64,000 bases of DNA from Fonsecaea monophora. Its lineage: Eukaryota; Ascomycota; Eurotiomycetes; Chaetothyriales; Herpotrichiellaceae. Both the position numbers and the translations under genes were made by a program. The stretch is taken from positions 1-64,000 of the forward strand of contig NW_019174002.1 in NCBI RefSeq assembly GCF_001642475.1, in the 5' to 3' direction. Positions 11,047 through 21,015 of the stretch are shown piece after piece. Each line of letters starts with the position of its first letter. Position 1 is the stretch's first letter. The notes beneath the pieces are model-generated. The model did not search any database and was not told the origin of the DNA. It saw only the letters and a program-made list of their open reading frames with translations.

Positions 11047-12968
11047 CTATGAGGCCTTCGGCACCGACGAAGACCGCATTTGTTCAACCCCTGAGACTGC
11101 CCGATGCCCAGTCATATGAGCGGAAAGCTGCCTCGCAACATCAGCCTCCGACTTCGAAGAAAGTCCAAGACCTATGGCTGTGACAATGGGCATGCAACCA
11201 ATTGCAGCCAGAGCAGCAGGGCTACCAGGCATCACAGACTTTGCCTTCGCTGCCGACGACATCATAGCCGCCCTGTGCGCCACTTCAGCACCGCTACCAG
11301 CAAGATTAACCTGGGTTCGCTGAGCCAAAATGCGCGCGGCTTGGGTGGGGAACCAGACTCGACTTCCCAACACAATCGTCCAGGTCAACAATGCCAGACT
11401 CCCTGCCTGATGTGCGCTTGCTAGCCCAGTGGGTACTAGGTATAATAGCGTGGAAATGCCCAGGATGACCTGCAAGCACGCAAAGCCAACAACACCATGA
11501 ACACCTTTCTGTGCTGCTCTCGGTAGGATTTTCTGCATTGCTCCTGAACGAGAGAACGCCCATAGCGCCATGACTGCAGTGAAGGTGGTCGTCGCGAGAA
11601 TCCGGTGGTCAAGCTGAACCAAGCTAGGGTTTTCGAGCAGGTTGCGCCACCAAAGATCACTGTGGTCGGGTGCCCGACAGTAGAACTTGTCCCACAGCTC
11701 GCTCTTCGGGGGCGTTAGGCCCAGCCCCATGTAGGGAAATTCGTTGTAGATCAAGCCTGCGTCAAGACCTGCGACCAGGCCTCCGGACATTGCTGTAATG
11801 AAGATCAAACCTGCGAGGAGGGACACATAGCGCTTGAAGGGTTTCAACGCCGGGTTTCCCAAGCTTTTGAGCGTCGCACTCGCACCATCGGAGGACATGC
11901 GTAAGGTTTTGTTCGTTCGGAGGATGTCAAGACCATTCCAAAGCATTGCCAGGTAGCAGACAAAAGCCGCGCCCAAATGTGCGGTCAATCTGTACTGCGA
12001 GACACGTGGATGCGAGCCGGGTGCGAATAGGTCATCTTTCAATCCCGACTTCACCATCCACCAGCCGAGGAAGCCCTGGAACCCAATTAAACCTGCTATG
12101 CCGAGTAATCTCGTTGCCATGGAACGGGAGACTTTCTTCCGCGCGACGAAATACGCTGCCGGCAAAACGAAGGAGAGCCCGATGAATCGACCCCAGAGCC
12201 GATGGATCCATTCCATCCAGTAAATTGATTTGAATTCTTCAAGCGTCATTCGTGAATTCAGCATGTGAAACTCGGGACTCGAACGATATTTGGCAAATTC
12301 CGACTCCCAATCTGCCTCAGACATGGGAGGAAGGGAGCCAGTGACGGGTTTCCATTCTGTGATACTTAGACTGGTTTGAAAACTCGAGTCAGCAGGTTCC
12401 TCGCACAAGAACGACTCCATTGCTCGAAAGCCTCAAGAGTTGTAGGAGTTGGTATCACATACCCGGACTCTGTGAGTCTTGTCAATCCTCCAAACACCAC
12501 GATCCCAAACACACTGGCAGCGCTGCCGAGAAGCCAATAGGCCACAGTGTTTGAGGAAGTATCTGGGAAGAAATTCCTGCTCTTGCTCTCATTTCCGGTC
12601 TTTTCCTCATCCTTTCTTCTTTCATTTGGGTCTGTGGCGTTATCGGCAGTGCTCGTGGATCTCGCGTGCGCAGATTCAGAGAATCCTCGAACAATCGCAG
12701 GTGCAAAAGATGCGCTCTTGAGGTTGCAGGAAGGGGACTTGGCTTGCGGGAGACTGCAGTTTCGTATTGATGCACCACAGCGCGCGCTCAAGTTCCGGGT
12801 CTGGCTGATCCTCGCCGACGATGGTTGTACTGTCGAGGTACACGCGGATTTGGGTTGAAGCTTGCTAAGCTGGGCAGCATGATTACGACCGCTGCATTCG
12901 AAGAACCTCTTCGACAAGCCCGGTGCGACTTCACGAAGAGTCTTTGAGAAAGCAGACCCAGGCAGCAT
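11047..12968 (-). CDS. COX15: Heme A synthase, mitochondrial (Cox15)
   Basis: Converts heme O to heme A in the inner mitochondrial membrane for cytochrome c oxidase assembly. Exon 1 (12968-12463) has a long Ser/Arg-rich mitochondrial presequence and the first span (GIVVFGGLTRLTESG). Exon 2 (12370-11047) carries the rest. The 92-nt intron (donor gtatgt) rejoins exactly at LTESG-LSITEW, the family signature. The four conserved heme-ligand or active-site histidines are visible in EWIHRLWGR, TAHLGAAF, LDHRILATT and SAHQAGSL. Total length is 609 residues, longer than the ~490 of yeast. The excess is the N-terminal presequence and about 90 residues after the last conserved span, including an extra hydrophobic stretch (AALAAIGCMPIVTAIGLGL). 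A CCAAT box lies about 95 bp upstream. Confidence 0.95.
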
Positions 12969-13290
12969 GGCGATGCTTTGGGACTGTCTGGCACTCTGTA
13001 TGGTACAATAGGAAAGTCTGAATTAATATTTGACGTACACCAAAATCAGCATTGAGCATTGACCAATCGGAGACTTCGAAAGACACATTACCTGGGCAAG
13101 CAAAGTTGGCAATGTCACTTGATGAGGAGTCTATCATCAGACCACTTCCCCTGCCCCATTGCGAGGCCTGGAAGAAACTAGTTAAGCAAAAATGTGCCAT
13201 TTTGTGTTACAGGATCTAGCTATTAATCATCGTTACTGTTTCGTCACCGCGAGCAAAGAAGCCGCCTCCATTCTCAGAAGGGTCAACCCC
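12969..13290. other. COX15 promoter region
   Basis: 322 bp between the COX15 start and the stop of the upstream K+ channel gene. It contains a CCAAT box and no coding signal. Confidence 0.5.
13063..13068 (+). promoter_or_regulatory. CCAAT box upstream of COX15
   Basis: CCAATC (followed by GG) lies about 95 bp upstream of the COX15 ATG, in the inverted orientation relative to that gene. CCAAT sites are bound by the fungal HAP/CBC complex, which controls many respiratory and heme-related genes. Occupancy here is inferred. Confidence 0.5.
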
Positions 13291-15225
13291 TCAATAATGG
13301 TCCAATATGTCATCTACTCCCTGGCTTCCCTGTCTCTGTGGAATTGGCCTCTCCCGTGCACCACTGGGAAAGCCCGGCTGTGATGTAAAAGGGGTGTATG
13401 TCCTGGTTGGCTCGGTGACACTACGAATGGTGGCACTGGGAGGAATTGAAGACATTGGGGTCATGGATCGCTCCGCGGAGTAGGGAATATAACCGGCAGA
13501 GCTTGAGGGCTGTAATCGAGGCAATGTTGGGCCTCCGGTTGGTGTCACAGTTCTGATCGGACCTCCACCGTTTGGTGCGAAGAATGTTTCTGGGGGTCCT
13601 TGATTGGGAGTGTGTGATCGGAATTGAGGTCCTGGCAAGGGTGATTGTCGCCCCCTCTCCTCTGGAATAACAGGGAATGATGGTCCAATGGCACCTCCAG
13701 GCGTACGGCGACCCGAGGCGTCAATTTGGTGGTCGAAGGTTGGTCCTGACCATGATGGTGGCTTGCTCGATGGCGTTGAGCTTCTATCGTCTGGGTAGGG
13801 GAGAGCGCTGCTATTTTCCAACGGATATCTGGGACGTCCATTGTTGGACATGCTGGTTCCTGGTCGTGGGAGAGAATCCATTTGGTACGCGCCAGGACCA
13901 TTCCTATCACTCTGTGCTGTACCCGGTCGTGGAAGTGCAGGACTGATAGACCGTTGTGGAGGCTGCGAAAGGTTCGATATGCTACGGTTTGGTGCTGGTC
14001 TACCGTACCATGGACTGTTCGTATCGGACGCTGGAGTCTGAACTCGATCAGCCGCAAACCCCATGTCCGCCGCCGAGCTCATCAATGGAGCGTTCGAGGT
14101 GTAGCTTGACCACGACGCTGCCGATCCATGAGTAACGGTACGAGTAGGCATCGGAGGACGAGGAGCAATATCGGGTAGGGTTGGAACGGCGTCGTCACTG
14201 CCCCTGCTTGTGGCCGGGCGCGAGGAGTATTCTGGGAGGGTTGTCATTGTGGTTTGCCGTGACAGTGGAGGAAGTGAGTCCGAATCGGCGCCTAGGATAT
14301 TTGGCAAGGTTGGTTGTTTCTTTATATCCGTTCCTTCGCGCGCCGCCCTGGCTTCTGCTCGAGCCCGCAGTGCATTCTCTTTCTTGAGTGCTTTGTCAAC
14401 CTTGATCTTGACAACCCTCTCCATCCGTCGATTAATCTTGTTACGGCAGTAGCCTGTTAGACCCCCATCCTCAGTTGGAATGTGGTGCCAAAGAAAAACG
14501 AGATAGAGAATGACTGAAATGATCAGACCAATGACGGAAATGACCCAGATCACCAAGGTCCACAGCATGCCGAATAGAATAACGGCCTGCAAGTGATTGG
14601 AATCGGCCAGAATTCCAACATTGACAAAGAATTGGACAACCGGAGAGTGACCATCGGATGGAGCATGCTCGCCCTCTGGGACCAACTTGAGCCTCAACAC
14701 TGAATACAGTGTGATGGCGTTGACCACTTGCCGTGGTCCTTCTGCAAAGACAATACGAAGCCAAGCTTCGAAAGAGAAATATGCAAACAGGGCAACGTAG
14801 TCGGCTCCTTTTCGACTCTTTGTCAACTCGGCAAAGACCAAGAAACGCTTCCAACCTCTTGCTTTTCCCCATCGCATCGACTGAATTCGGACTGCCAATG
14901 GGTCCAAGTAGCTTTTTGCAATTCCGCCTTGTCGCATGACTCTGACTGCACGTATCCATCGGTAGATGAGTAGAACAAACGATAGAATGATACATCCAGC
15001 AAATATCCATCGAGAGATGTTGAGTGGAATCTCGGGTTTAATCTGACCAGCCCATCTGTCAAAGGCGAGGAGGTTGATAGCGGTGAATGTATCGACGGCG
15101 TAGACAGATATCGAGACAATAAGCATCAAAATAAGGTAGCCGTAGGCAAAAGGAGTCCAGCATGAGGAAGATTTGAAGTCATCAAGGTTCTGTGATGTGT
15201 TAGTCCATGCAGGCTTCTCCCACAT
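13291..15225 (-). CDS. Fungal potassium channel of the Kch1/Prm6 family
   Basis: Low-affinity K+ influx proteins of this family (yeast Kch1 and Kch2/Prm6) act at the plasma membrane during Ca2+ and pheromone signalling. The single-exon product is 644 residues from the ATG at 15225 (MWEKPAW). Hydrophobic spans lie near residues 30-50 and 75-95, and more occur in the region up to ~250. The family core is clear: AKSYLDPLAVRIQSMRWG, RGWKRFLVFAELTKSRKGADYVALF, then GPRQVVNAITLYSVL. After about residue 275 the tail is basic (RRMERVVKIKVDKALKKE), then a ~350-residue Pro/Ser/Arg-rich disordered region to the stop. The tail is much longer than the conserved core and probably regulatory. Confidence 0.9.
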   Translation of the reverse strand: MWEKPAWTNTSQNLDDFKSSSCWTPFAYGYLILMLIVSISVYAVDTFTAINLLAFDRWAGQIKPEIPLNISRWIFAGCIILSFVLLIYRWIRAVRVMRQGGIAKSYLDPLAVRIQSMRWGKARGWKRFLVFAELTKSRKGADYVALFAYFSFEAWLRIVFAEGPRQVVNAITLYSVLRLKLVPEGEHAPSDGHSPVVQFFVNVGILADSNHLQAVILFGMLWTLVIWVISVIGLIISVILYLVFLWHHIPTEDGGLTGYCRNKINRRMERVVKIKVDKALKKENALRARAEARAAREGTDIKKQPTLPNILGADSDSLPPLSRQTTMTTLPEYSSRPATSRGSDDAVPTLPDIAPRPPMPTRTVTHGSAASWSSYTSNAPLMSSAADMGFAADRVQTPASDTNSPWYGRPAPNRSISNLSQPPQRSISPALPRPGTAQSDRNGPGAYQMDSLPRPGTSMSNNGRPRYPLENSSALPYPDDRSSTPSSKPPSWSGPTFDHQIDASGRRTPGGAIGPSFPVIPEERGRQSPLPGPQFRSHTPNQGPPETFFAPNGGGPIRTVTPTGGPTLPRLQPSSSAGYIPYSAERSMTPMSSIPPSATIRSVTEPTRTYTPFTSQPGFPSGARERPIPQRQGSQGVDDILDHY

Positions 15226-16463
15226 CGGATATGCGTACAATGTAATCCCATTTCTGCTCAGCGCTCAGATTCCCGAACTTTTCTCGTTCGCCTCCGCAAC
15301 ACCCCATGGTGAATGTGGTATGTGTATTGTGTAAAGATCGTCCAAAGCGCTGCGACCTGGCAGCGGCTTATCAATAGTTCGTGAAAGGGGGCAGCCGAAC
15401 ACGAGTGATTGTATGCCTGTTTCTGAGGCTGTTGTACGTTGCTGTCTCCGACGCGGTGCAGCCGAAGGCCAGGTGTAACAAGAGCCCAGCTCAATTGCCT
15501 CAGAGATTGAACCCTTTGTTTTGTAGTGTGTTTATTGCATCGCTGTCGAGTGCGCCCGTTCATCAAAGCAGTGACGGAAACCACCTCGTCTCAATATTCA
15601 CGGACTGACTTCCGCCGTAGAGGAGGGAGCCGTGTCACGATTGAGCAAAAGAGATGAGAGGCGTCAGGGAGAATTGACCGCCTGCTGATTTTGCTTGTCG
15701 TCCGTCAAGGTGGACAAAGCGTACAGCAAGGACGAGACAAGGGGGAAGGCTCGGAATAGCACAAAGAACGAACGTGGGTCGAGCGCGGAACAGGAGAACA
15801 ATGACACAAAAAGAGCCGAGAAATAAGGACGTGAATTCTGAACGAGAGACTTGATACGACAATGCTAAGGAATGGCTTGAATCAGGAAATCTGAAGTGAA
15901 GGGCGGGTCGGTGAATAGGACGAAGAGTTGTTGTAGATGGGGAGAGGGTGCGGCAGACCTACTACCGGAATGCTTAATGGAACAGGAGCTGTTGCAACTT
16001 GCAAGCCTCGGTGCCAATGTGAGCCTGGGGCCTTGCTTACCCGCCCTGCTTGGCCTCCAAAACATCAAACTGCGCTAGGCATCTAGGGGCCCTCGATGTG
16101 GCTAGCCTCCTGCCAATCCTACGCCCCTGTCCAGCAACCCCAAACACACTCTCCTGACCTGTGAACTCAGCTGATTCGCCCTCCGATTCCCCTGGGCGAT
16201 CGTTTTCATGCAGGAACCCGTGTGCCCGTTCATTTAGGTGCAGTAGTTCGAGCGTTGGGGTTGCATCATTTTCTAGCTCTGGTTGGCAAACAATCTCCGC
16301 AGTTCCTGCTGGAGTTCGTAATGGTACATGTAGGAATGGACTTGGATTCTATATTTAAAACGAAAGATATCCGTCTTACTGACAGATTTCTCCCTTCTAC
16401 TTCCCCGAGAACAACTGTAGACACAACCTAGGTACTTTCGCTTCAAGGAACCGCCATTCTGCT
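15226..16463. other. Spacer between the Kch channel and OYE genes
   Basis: About 1.2 kb holding the channel gene's upstream region and the OYE gene's 3' flank. Open frames are under 110 codons and unrecognised. Confidence 0.4.
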
Positions 16464-17726
16464 TTACCGAGTTGCTTTGGTCTCGTGCTTGCCTTTTCCA
16501 CCCGCCCTGCCGTGGAAGCCCCATGAGATCTGGTTTGCAACGTGGATCTCAACACCAAGATCCTCTGCGAAAGTCCAAACCAGGCCGGGGTTCTTCTGGA
16601 AATACCGTCCAACAAAAGCGGCGTCCAGGCCTTGGTCTAGAAGTTCCTGTGCCAGAGTACCCGTTGTGATGGATCCAACAGTTCCAACAAGCAGAGAATC
16701 CCCCACTGCTTTCTTCACTGTCAGTGCAAACGGAGCTTGGTATCCCGGTCCGCCGACAATTTTTTGAGCAGGGTGGATGCCGCCTGAGCTGGTATCGAGA
16801 AAATCCACGCCCAATTCGGCCAAAATTGGAGCCAGCTTGGCTGTGTCCTCAACTGTCCAGCTCTCTGGGAATTCGTCTTGACCCTTAAGCCAGTCGTCGG
16901 CGCTGATCCGGAAGAAGAGAGGCATGTCCTTGGGAATGACGGCCCTTGTTGCCTCAACGAGTTCTCGAGCCAGACGTGTCCGGTTTTCGAAGGATCCGCC
17001 ATACTGATCGGTTCGCTTGTTGCTGACTGGGCTCAGGAACGAGTGAATGAGATAGCCGTGGGCACCGTGGATCTCAATGACATCAAATCCAACTTGGAGG
17101 GATCTCTTGACAGCGTCCACAAATGCGTTCTTGATTCTTTCGATTCCCTCAAGCGTAAGAGCATTGGGATTGGGATAGGTGTCCTGGAAAGCAATGGCGC
17201 TCGGGGCAAGCGTATCTGTAGGCCAGCCGCCAGCTTCCTTCTGGGCAGTGTCACCTCGACTCAGCCAAGGAGCAACGGTGCTGGCCTTACGACCTGCGTG
17301 GCCCAGCTGGATCCCGATCTTCTGACTCTGACTGTGCGCAAACTCGACGATTCTCTTCAAAGGGCCCATTTGACCATCTTCCCAAAGCCCACTGTCTTCT
17401 GGAGTGATTCGACCTTCAGGAGTGACCGATGTTGCTTCGATGAATGTGAGGCCAGGTCCTCGCTGGATCATGCCACCAAGGTGAGTCAAGTGCCAGTCAG
17501 TCAGGTAGCCATTCTGAGCGGAATACTGGCACATCGGCGAGAGGAAAATGCGGTTCTGGAAAGTAACTCCACGAATGGTCAGGGGTTGGAAGAGCTTTGG
17601 GATTGCACTGCCATCAGACTGAGGATCCTTGGCTGTTCCTGAAGGAGGCGATTGAGCGGGGGTGAAGTAGGAAATCCCCGGGGTTCCCTTGTTGATGATA
17701 AGAGGCTTTGCATCGTGAGAATCCAT
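16464..17726 (-). CDS. NADH:flavin oxidoreductase / old yellow enzyme (YqjM-like NADPH dehydrogenase)
   Basis: A flavin-dependent ene-reductase that reduces alpha,beta-unsaturated carbonyls using NAD(P)H. It is an uninterrupted 420-residue reading frame. The TIM-barrel OYE domain starts near residue 45 (KLFQPLTIRGVTFQNRIFLSP). The FMN/substrate residues are visible: SPMCQYSA carries the YqjM-type active-site Cys, QLGHAGRKAS the barrel's early conserved loop, and EIHGAHGYLIHSFLSP the His pair, followed by NKRTDQYGGS. Near the C-terminus GTVGSI and AAFVGRYFQKNP bind FMN phosphate. The first ~40 residues are a fungal-type extension. It stands alone with no biosynthetic neighbours, so the physiological substrate cannot be inferred. 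Confidence 0.93.
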   Translation of the reverse strand: MDSHDAKPLIINKGTPGISYFTPAQSPPSGTAKDPQSDGSAIPKLFQPLTIRGVTFQNRIFLSPMCQYSAQNGYLTDWHLTHLGGMIQRGPGLTFIEATSVTPEGRITPEDSGLWEDGQMGPLKRIVEFAHSQSQKIGIQLGHAGRKASTVAPWLSRGDTAQKEAGGWPTDTLAPSAIAFQDTYPNPNALTLEGIERIKNAFVDAVKRSLQVGFDVIEIHGAHGYLIHSFLSPVSNKRTDQYGGSFENRTRLARELVEATRAVIPKDMPLFFRISADDWLKGQDEFPESWTVEDTAKLAPILAELGVDFLDTSSGGIHPAQKIVGGPGYQAPFALTVKKAVGDSLLVGTVGSITTGTLAQELLDQGLDAAFVGRYFQKNPGLVWTFAEDLGVEIHVANQISWGFHGRAGGKGKHETKATR

Positions 17727-19415
17727 TGTGAGGGAGGATGCGACAGGGGGTAAATTCTATGCTGGCTTGGTGAGTGTGTTGGGATGTTGATGAGACAGGG
17801 ATGGCTGGTCTTGAACAGGCGTTGTGAATGTGCGAGACTTAAAGGTATGATGGAATGCAAGAAGGAGAACTGATGAACCGTGTGCGTCGATATGGTTTTA
17901 TATGTCGATGCTGGGGAACTTCAGAGTTCTCTCTACGCCTCTTTGACTCTATCTGAAGTCTAGGAGAGTTTCTTCCACAGGCTCAAGTGAGCTTTGAAAT
18001 CAAGTGCCGAATCTACCAATCAGCATTGTCCGCAGCCTGAGTAAAGTGGCACCGGCGTCACAATGACATGGACAGATGGCACCATCAAAAGAACATCGTA
18101 CTTGTTGACCTAGAAGCTTTTACAACTATTCTCGTATTTTTCTCGGACGGGATCGCCAGGGTCTAGAAAAAAGTAACGAGAGAGAGCGCCAAAGGAAGAG
18201 TATGGCGGATATCAAGCACTTCACCCACCCTTGGGACCTCTAAAGGGTGCTCCTGTGTAGCCTTGACGTAGCCGATCAGTGTGAGCTTTTCCGAAAACAG
18301 GCTCTTTTTGGTGGGCTGCGCAGTACGGAGACACCAGGGTGCTGAATAATGAACATGTACGCTGACTGTGGTCGCAGAGCCAAGTCCACCGGAATCCCCT
18401 CTTTATTTGCTTGACGGGGTCCTTGGCACTCGACTTCGACCGTAAGTCAAGACCGAGTATCTCCCTCGCTTTATGTCGTACTTGCACATGGCGCCGTAGT
18501 GAGTACGGTGAGTACGAGGTACAATATTGTGCACCTTCCCTCCACACCCTCATCGCACTGACCTTATCCACTTCCGCCGGGACACCTGTCGAGCTGCGAA
18601 CTACGTCCAGCCCCTCGGGTCAAAACTCTTGGCGGGTAACAGCTCACGTGTGGAAGGCCCGCTCCGCGCCTGCCCAAAAGGACATCCTCAGTCATGGCAT
18701 TCCACACGTCATACCTCGTACTTCAACCTCACTATCACCCTCTCCCTCGTCTACCTCTCAACTCTCCTTCCAGTCCACTCTCCACGATGTCGATGATCTC
18801 CAATACCAATTTTGATTATGCTCACAGTGCTCGGTAGGTCGAATGATCTCGGTAAGCCTTCCTTACCTAGCTCCTCCCCCTCCTCCTCCTAGCTACCATA
18901 GGTTGAGGTTCGACGCAAAAACTTCCATATACAGCAGTGGGGTATCCGCCTGGCCTGGTTACTATACCACCGAGCATGATTTCTCGTATCGGGATTGGCT
19001 CTCTCACCCGGCCAAGGTTCATGAAGCGCCCCCATAAGCTGAACGCTTCAAACTGGCACGAAAAAGCACTCAAAAAGGGTCTGCCCGACTGCTGATGGGA
19101 TAGTTTTGGCCCTCCCAAACTCCATTTTGTGGACGTCGATGGTATGATTCAATAGTCTTCCAGGCTCCAGTGAGGCTTGAAAACTCACCGCAAACTCGAC
19201 CTTATGTAGCATTGTCTTTGTCCGACTCTATAAGCACTAGATGGCAGAAACGGGTATAAAGACGTTGTGGTGCGGCATTGGGTTCTGTCACTTGTCACTC
19301 GACAGTTATTCCTGCTGACCTTTTAGTACGCACCGGGCACAACCGCCTTCTGACACCACCGAACAAGTCCTCTCCCACGGAATCATCCTTTTCATCTGCT
19401 GCGATACAAACAGTC
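17727..19415. other. Divergent intergenic region
   Basis: About 1.7 kb between the starts of the minus-strand OYE gene and the plus-strand secreted-protein gene. It presumably holds both promoters, and a TATA box is placed before the latter. No coding signal is convincing. Confidence 0.5.
19255..19260 (+). promoter_or_regulatory. TATA box of the secreted-protein gene
   Basis: TATAAA lies 156 bp upstream of the ATG at 19416, on the same strand. A weaker TATAAG lies about 20 bp before it. The spacing allows a leader of roughly 120 nt. Confidence 0.5.
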
Positions 19416-20366
19416 ATGTTATCCCGCGGCTCTCAGGTCTTCAACTCCATTTTCCTCTTGGGATCTCTTGGGAGTTTCTTCGCCCGCGCACAGAACGACT
19501 GCAGAGCTCGAAGCTTCGGCTGCTGGCGCATCTCCCACTCCAACCCTCCGGGGTCACAATTTGGTGACTTCCACCTGGCCTTTGATCGGATCCCGGATGG
19601 ATCCGTCTCGAGTATCTGTGGAAACCTTGCTAAAGGCCTGGGCTCTGACTCCGGTCAAGAGTTTGATAATATTGGGTGCGAAACACTGAGCGTGGCTGGG
19701 GCGGAAAATGGCGTGCTCGCCACAGGAAACTCCATGGCCGTCTCCTCACAGGTCGCAGTCGACATCGACGATGCCATCAAAGACTTTATGCCGACCTTCA
19801 ACAGGGTACTTCAATGTCAATCTACTTCATCTGATGTGCCCTGCCTTGAGCTAGCCGACACCATGCCCGTGGGACAGGAGTCACCAACGGTTGATACCCT
19901 GGGTACAGGATTGGTGCTCACAACCATCGGGCAAACATACAACATCCAAGCTGGAGGACAGATCGGCATGATCTTCTACAGCGCTGTTCACTCTGGCGCT
20001 CTCGCCACGTTGCAGTTGGACAATGCTCTGACCAACGCGATCGGCAGCATCTCCGCACAGGTCTACTCTCGATTCCAAGATCTTCCAGACTCCAGCTTGA
20101 TGGTGGCTGACGCCCCGATTGGAGACACCGGCCTGGTAGTCAAAACGGTGGTGGATATCGGCCTCTTCAACTGGAAAGACAAGCGAGGGAAAAACCTTGG
20201 CCACAGAATGTCCCAAGCCGAGTGGGACGTGCTTTTTTTCGACCTGTACAGTGATGCAATGTCCTTTTCACAGAATGTCCTTGCCGCTGTATATTCCGCC
20301 GAGGCTGTTGGCCATGGCCAGACGCCAGATATCTTTGTCAGCCTCGTGATCGGACTTGAACTCTGA
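19416..20366 (+). CDS. Hypothetical secreted protein
   Basis: A 316-residue single-exon product I do not recognise. The ATG at 19416 gives a classical signal peptide (MLSRGSQVFNSIFLLGSLGSF, probable cleavage after ARA before QNDC). The mature part has scattered cysteines (QNDC, FGCW, SSICG, IGCE, LQCQ and VPCLE), consistent with disulfide bonding. It is otherwise globular, with alternating hydrophobic and polar stretches and no membrane anchor. The codons upstream of 19416 are in frame but lack an ATG and lie downstream of the TATA box, so they are leader. It could be a cell-wall protein, a lectin-like protein or an effector. None of these is supported by a motif. Confidence 0.7.
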   Translation: MLSRGSQVFNSIFLLGSLGSFFARAQNDCRARSFGCWRISHSNPPGSQFGDFHLAFDRIPDGSVSSICGNLAKGLGSDSGQEFDNIGCETLSVAGAENGVLATGNSMAVSSQVAVDIDDAIKDFMPTFNRVLQCQSTSSDVPCLELADTMPVGQESPTVDTLGTGLVLTTIGQTYNIQAGGQIGMIFYSAVHSGALATLQLDNALTNAIGSISAQVYSRFQDLPDSSLMVADAPIGDTGLVVKTVVDIGLFNWKDKRGKNLGHRMSQAEWDVLFFDLYSDAMSFSQNVLAAVYSAEAVGHGQTPDIFVSLVIGLEL

Positions 20367-21015
20367 TCTAAGCGTGTAGTGTGCGCGACTTCTGACAAGT
20401 TCTGGGGAGACAACAGGTAATGGAAAGTTTCATTCTTGGGAAATCAGCGTTGCGGGCGTCTCAGCAATGTAGAGTCGAGATGTTGGAGGATTGAAACGGC
20501 TAGCACTTTGCCTTTCTCCTGGCATTGACATCAGATGAGGTGGAGATGTTTGGTTGAGATTATCATATCAGTCTTGATTGCTTCCGGCGCATCTGCTCTC
20601 CCACAGGTCCCTAGCTTGAGTGAAGCTTCCAAAGACATACGTCTTCCATGTGGTTGACTCGCAGCGGAAAGTGCGCAATCATAGATGATAGCCCTCCCTC
20701 AACTAGACCCGTGGCGAGAAATTCTCTCCCGTGCCCCGCCAGGCCAGGCCTGTGCACAGTTGTTCATGACCGTCTTGCACTTGGTCATATCCATCCCTGT
20801 GGACTCATGCACTGCAACGAAGAGATACCATGGAACAGCATACAGAGAGGTGAACCGCGTCTCACGATGTAGTATTGTTTGTGTATTGAATACTTAAGTG
20901 GGTGCTAACGTTCCCTCCTTGTCGCCGCTTGTAAGACGCTTCTTTGCTTGTTGAAATCCATAATCATAATCTTGATATAACTCGAATGCTTGAGATGCAA
21001 ACGCTGGCAGGTGCC
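20367..21015. other. Convergent 3' intergenic region
   Basis: 649 bp between two converging genes, probably their 3' untranslated regions. No gene seen. Confidence 0.4.

Noticed and set aside
16878..17642. 254-codon plus-strand frame
   Set aside because: It lies antisense to the old yellow enzyme and shows no protein-family features.
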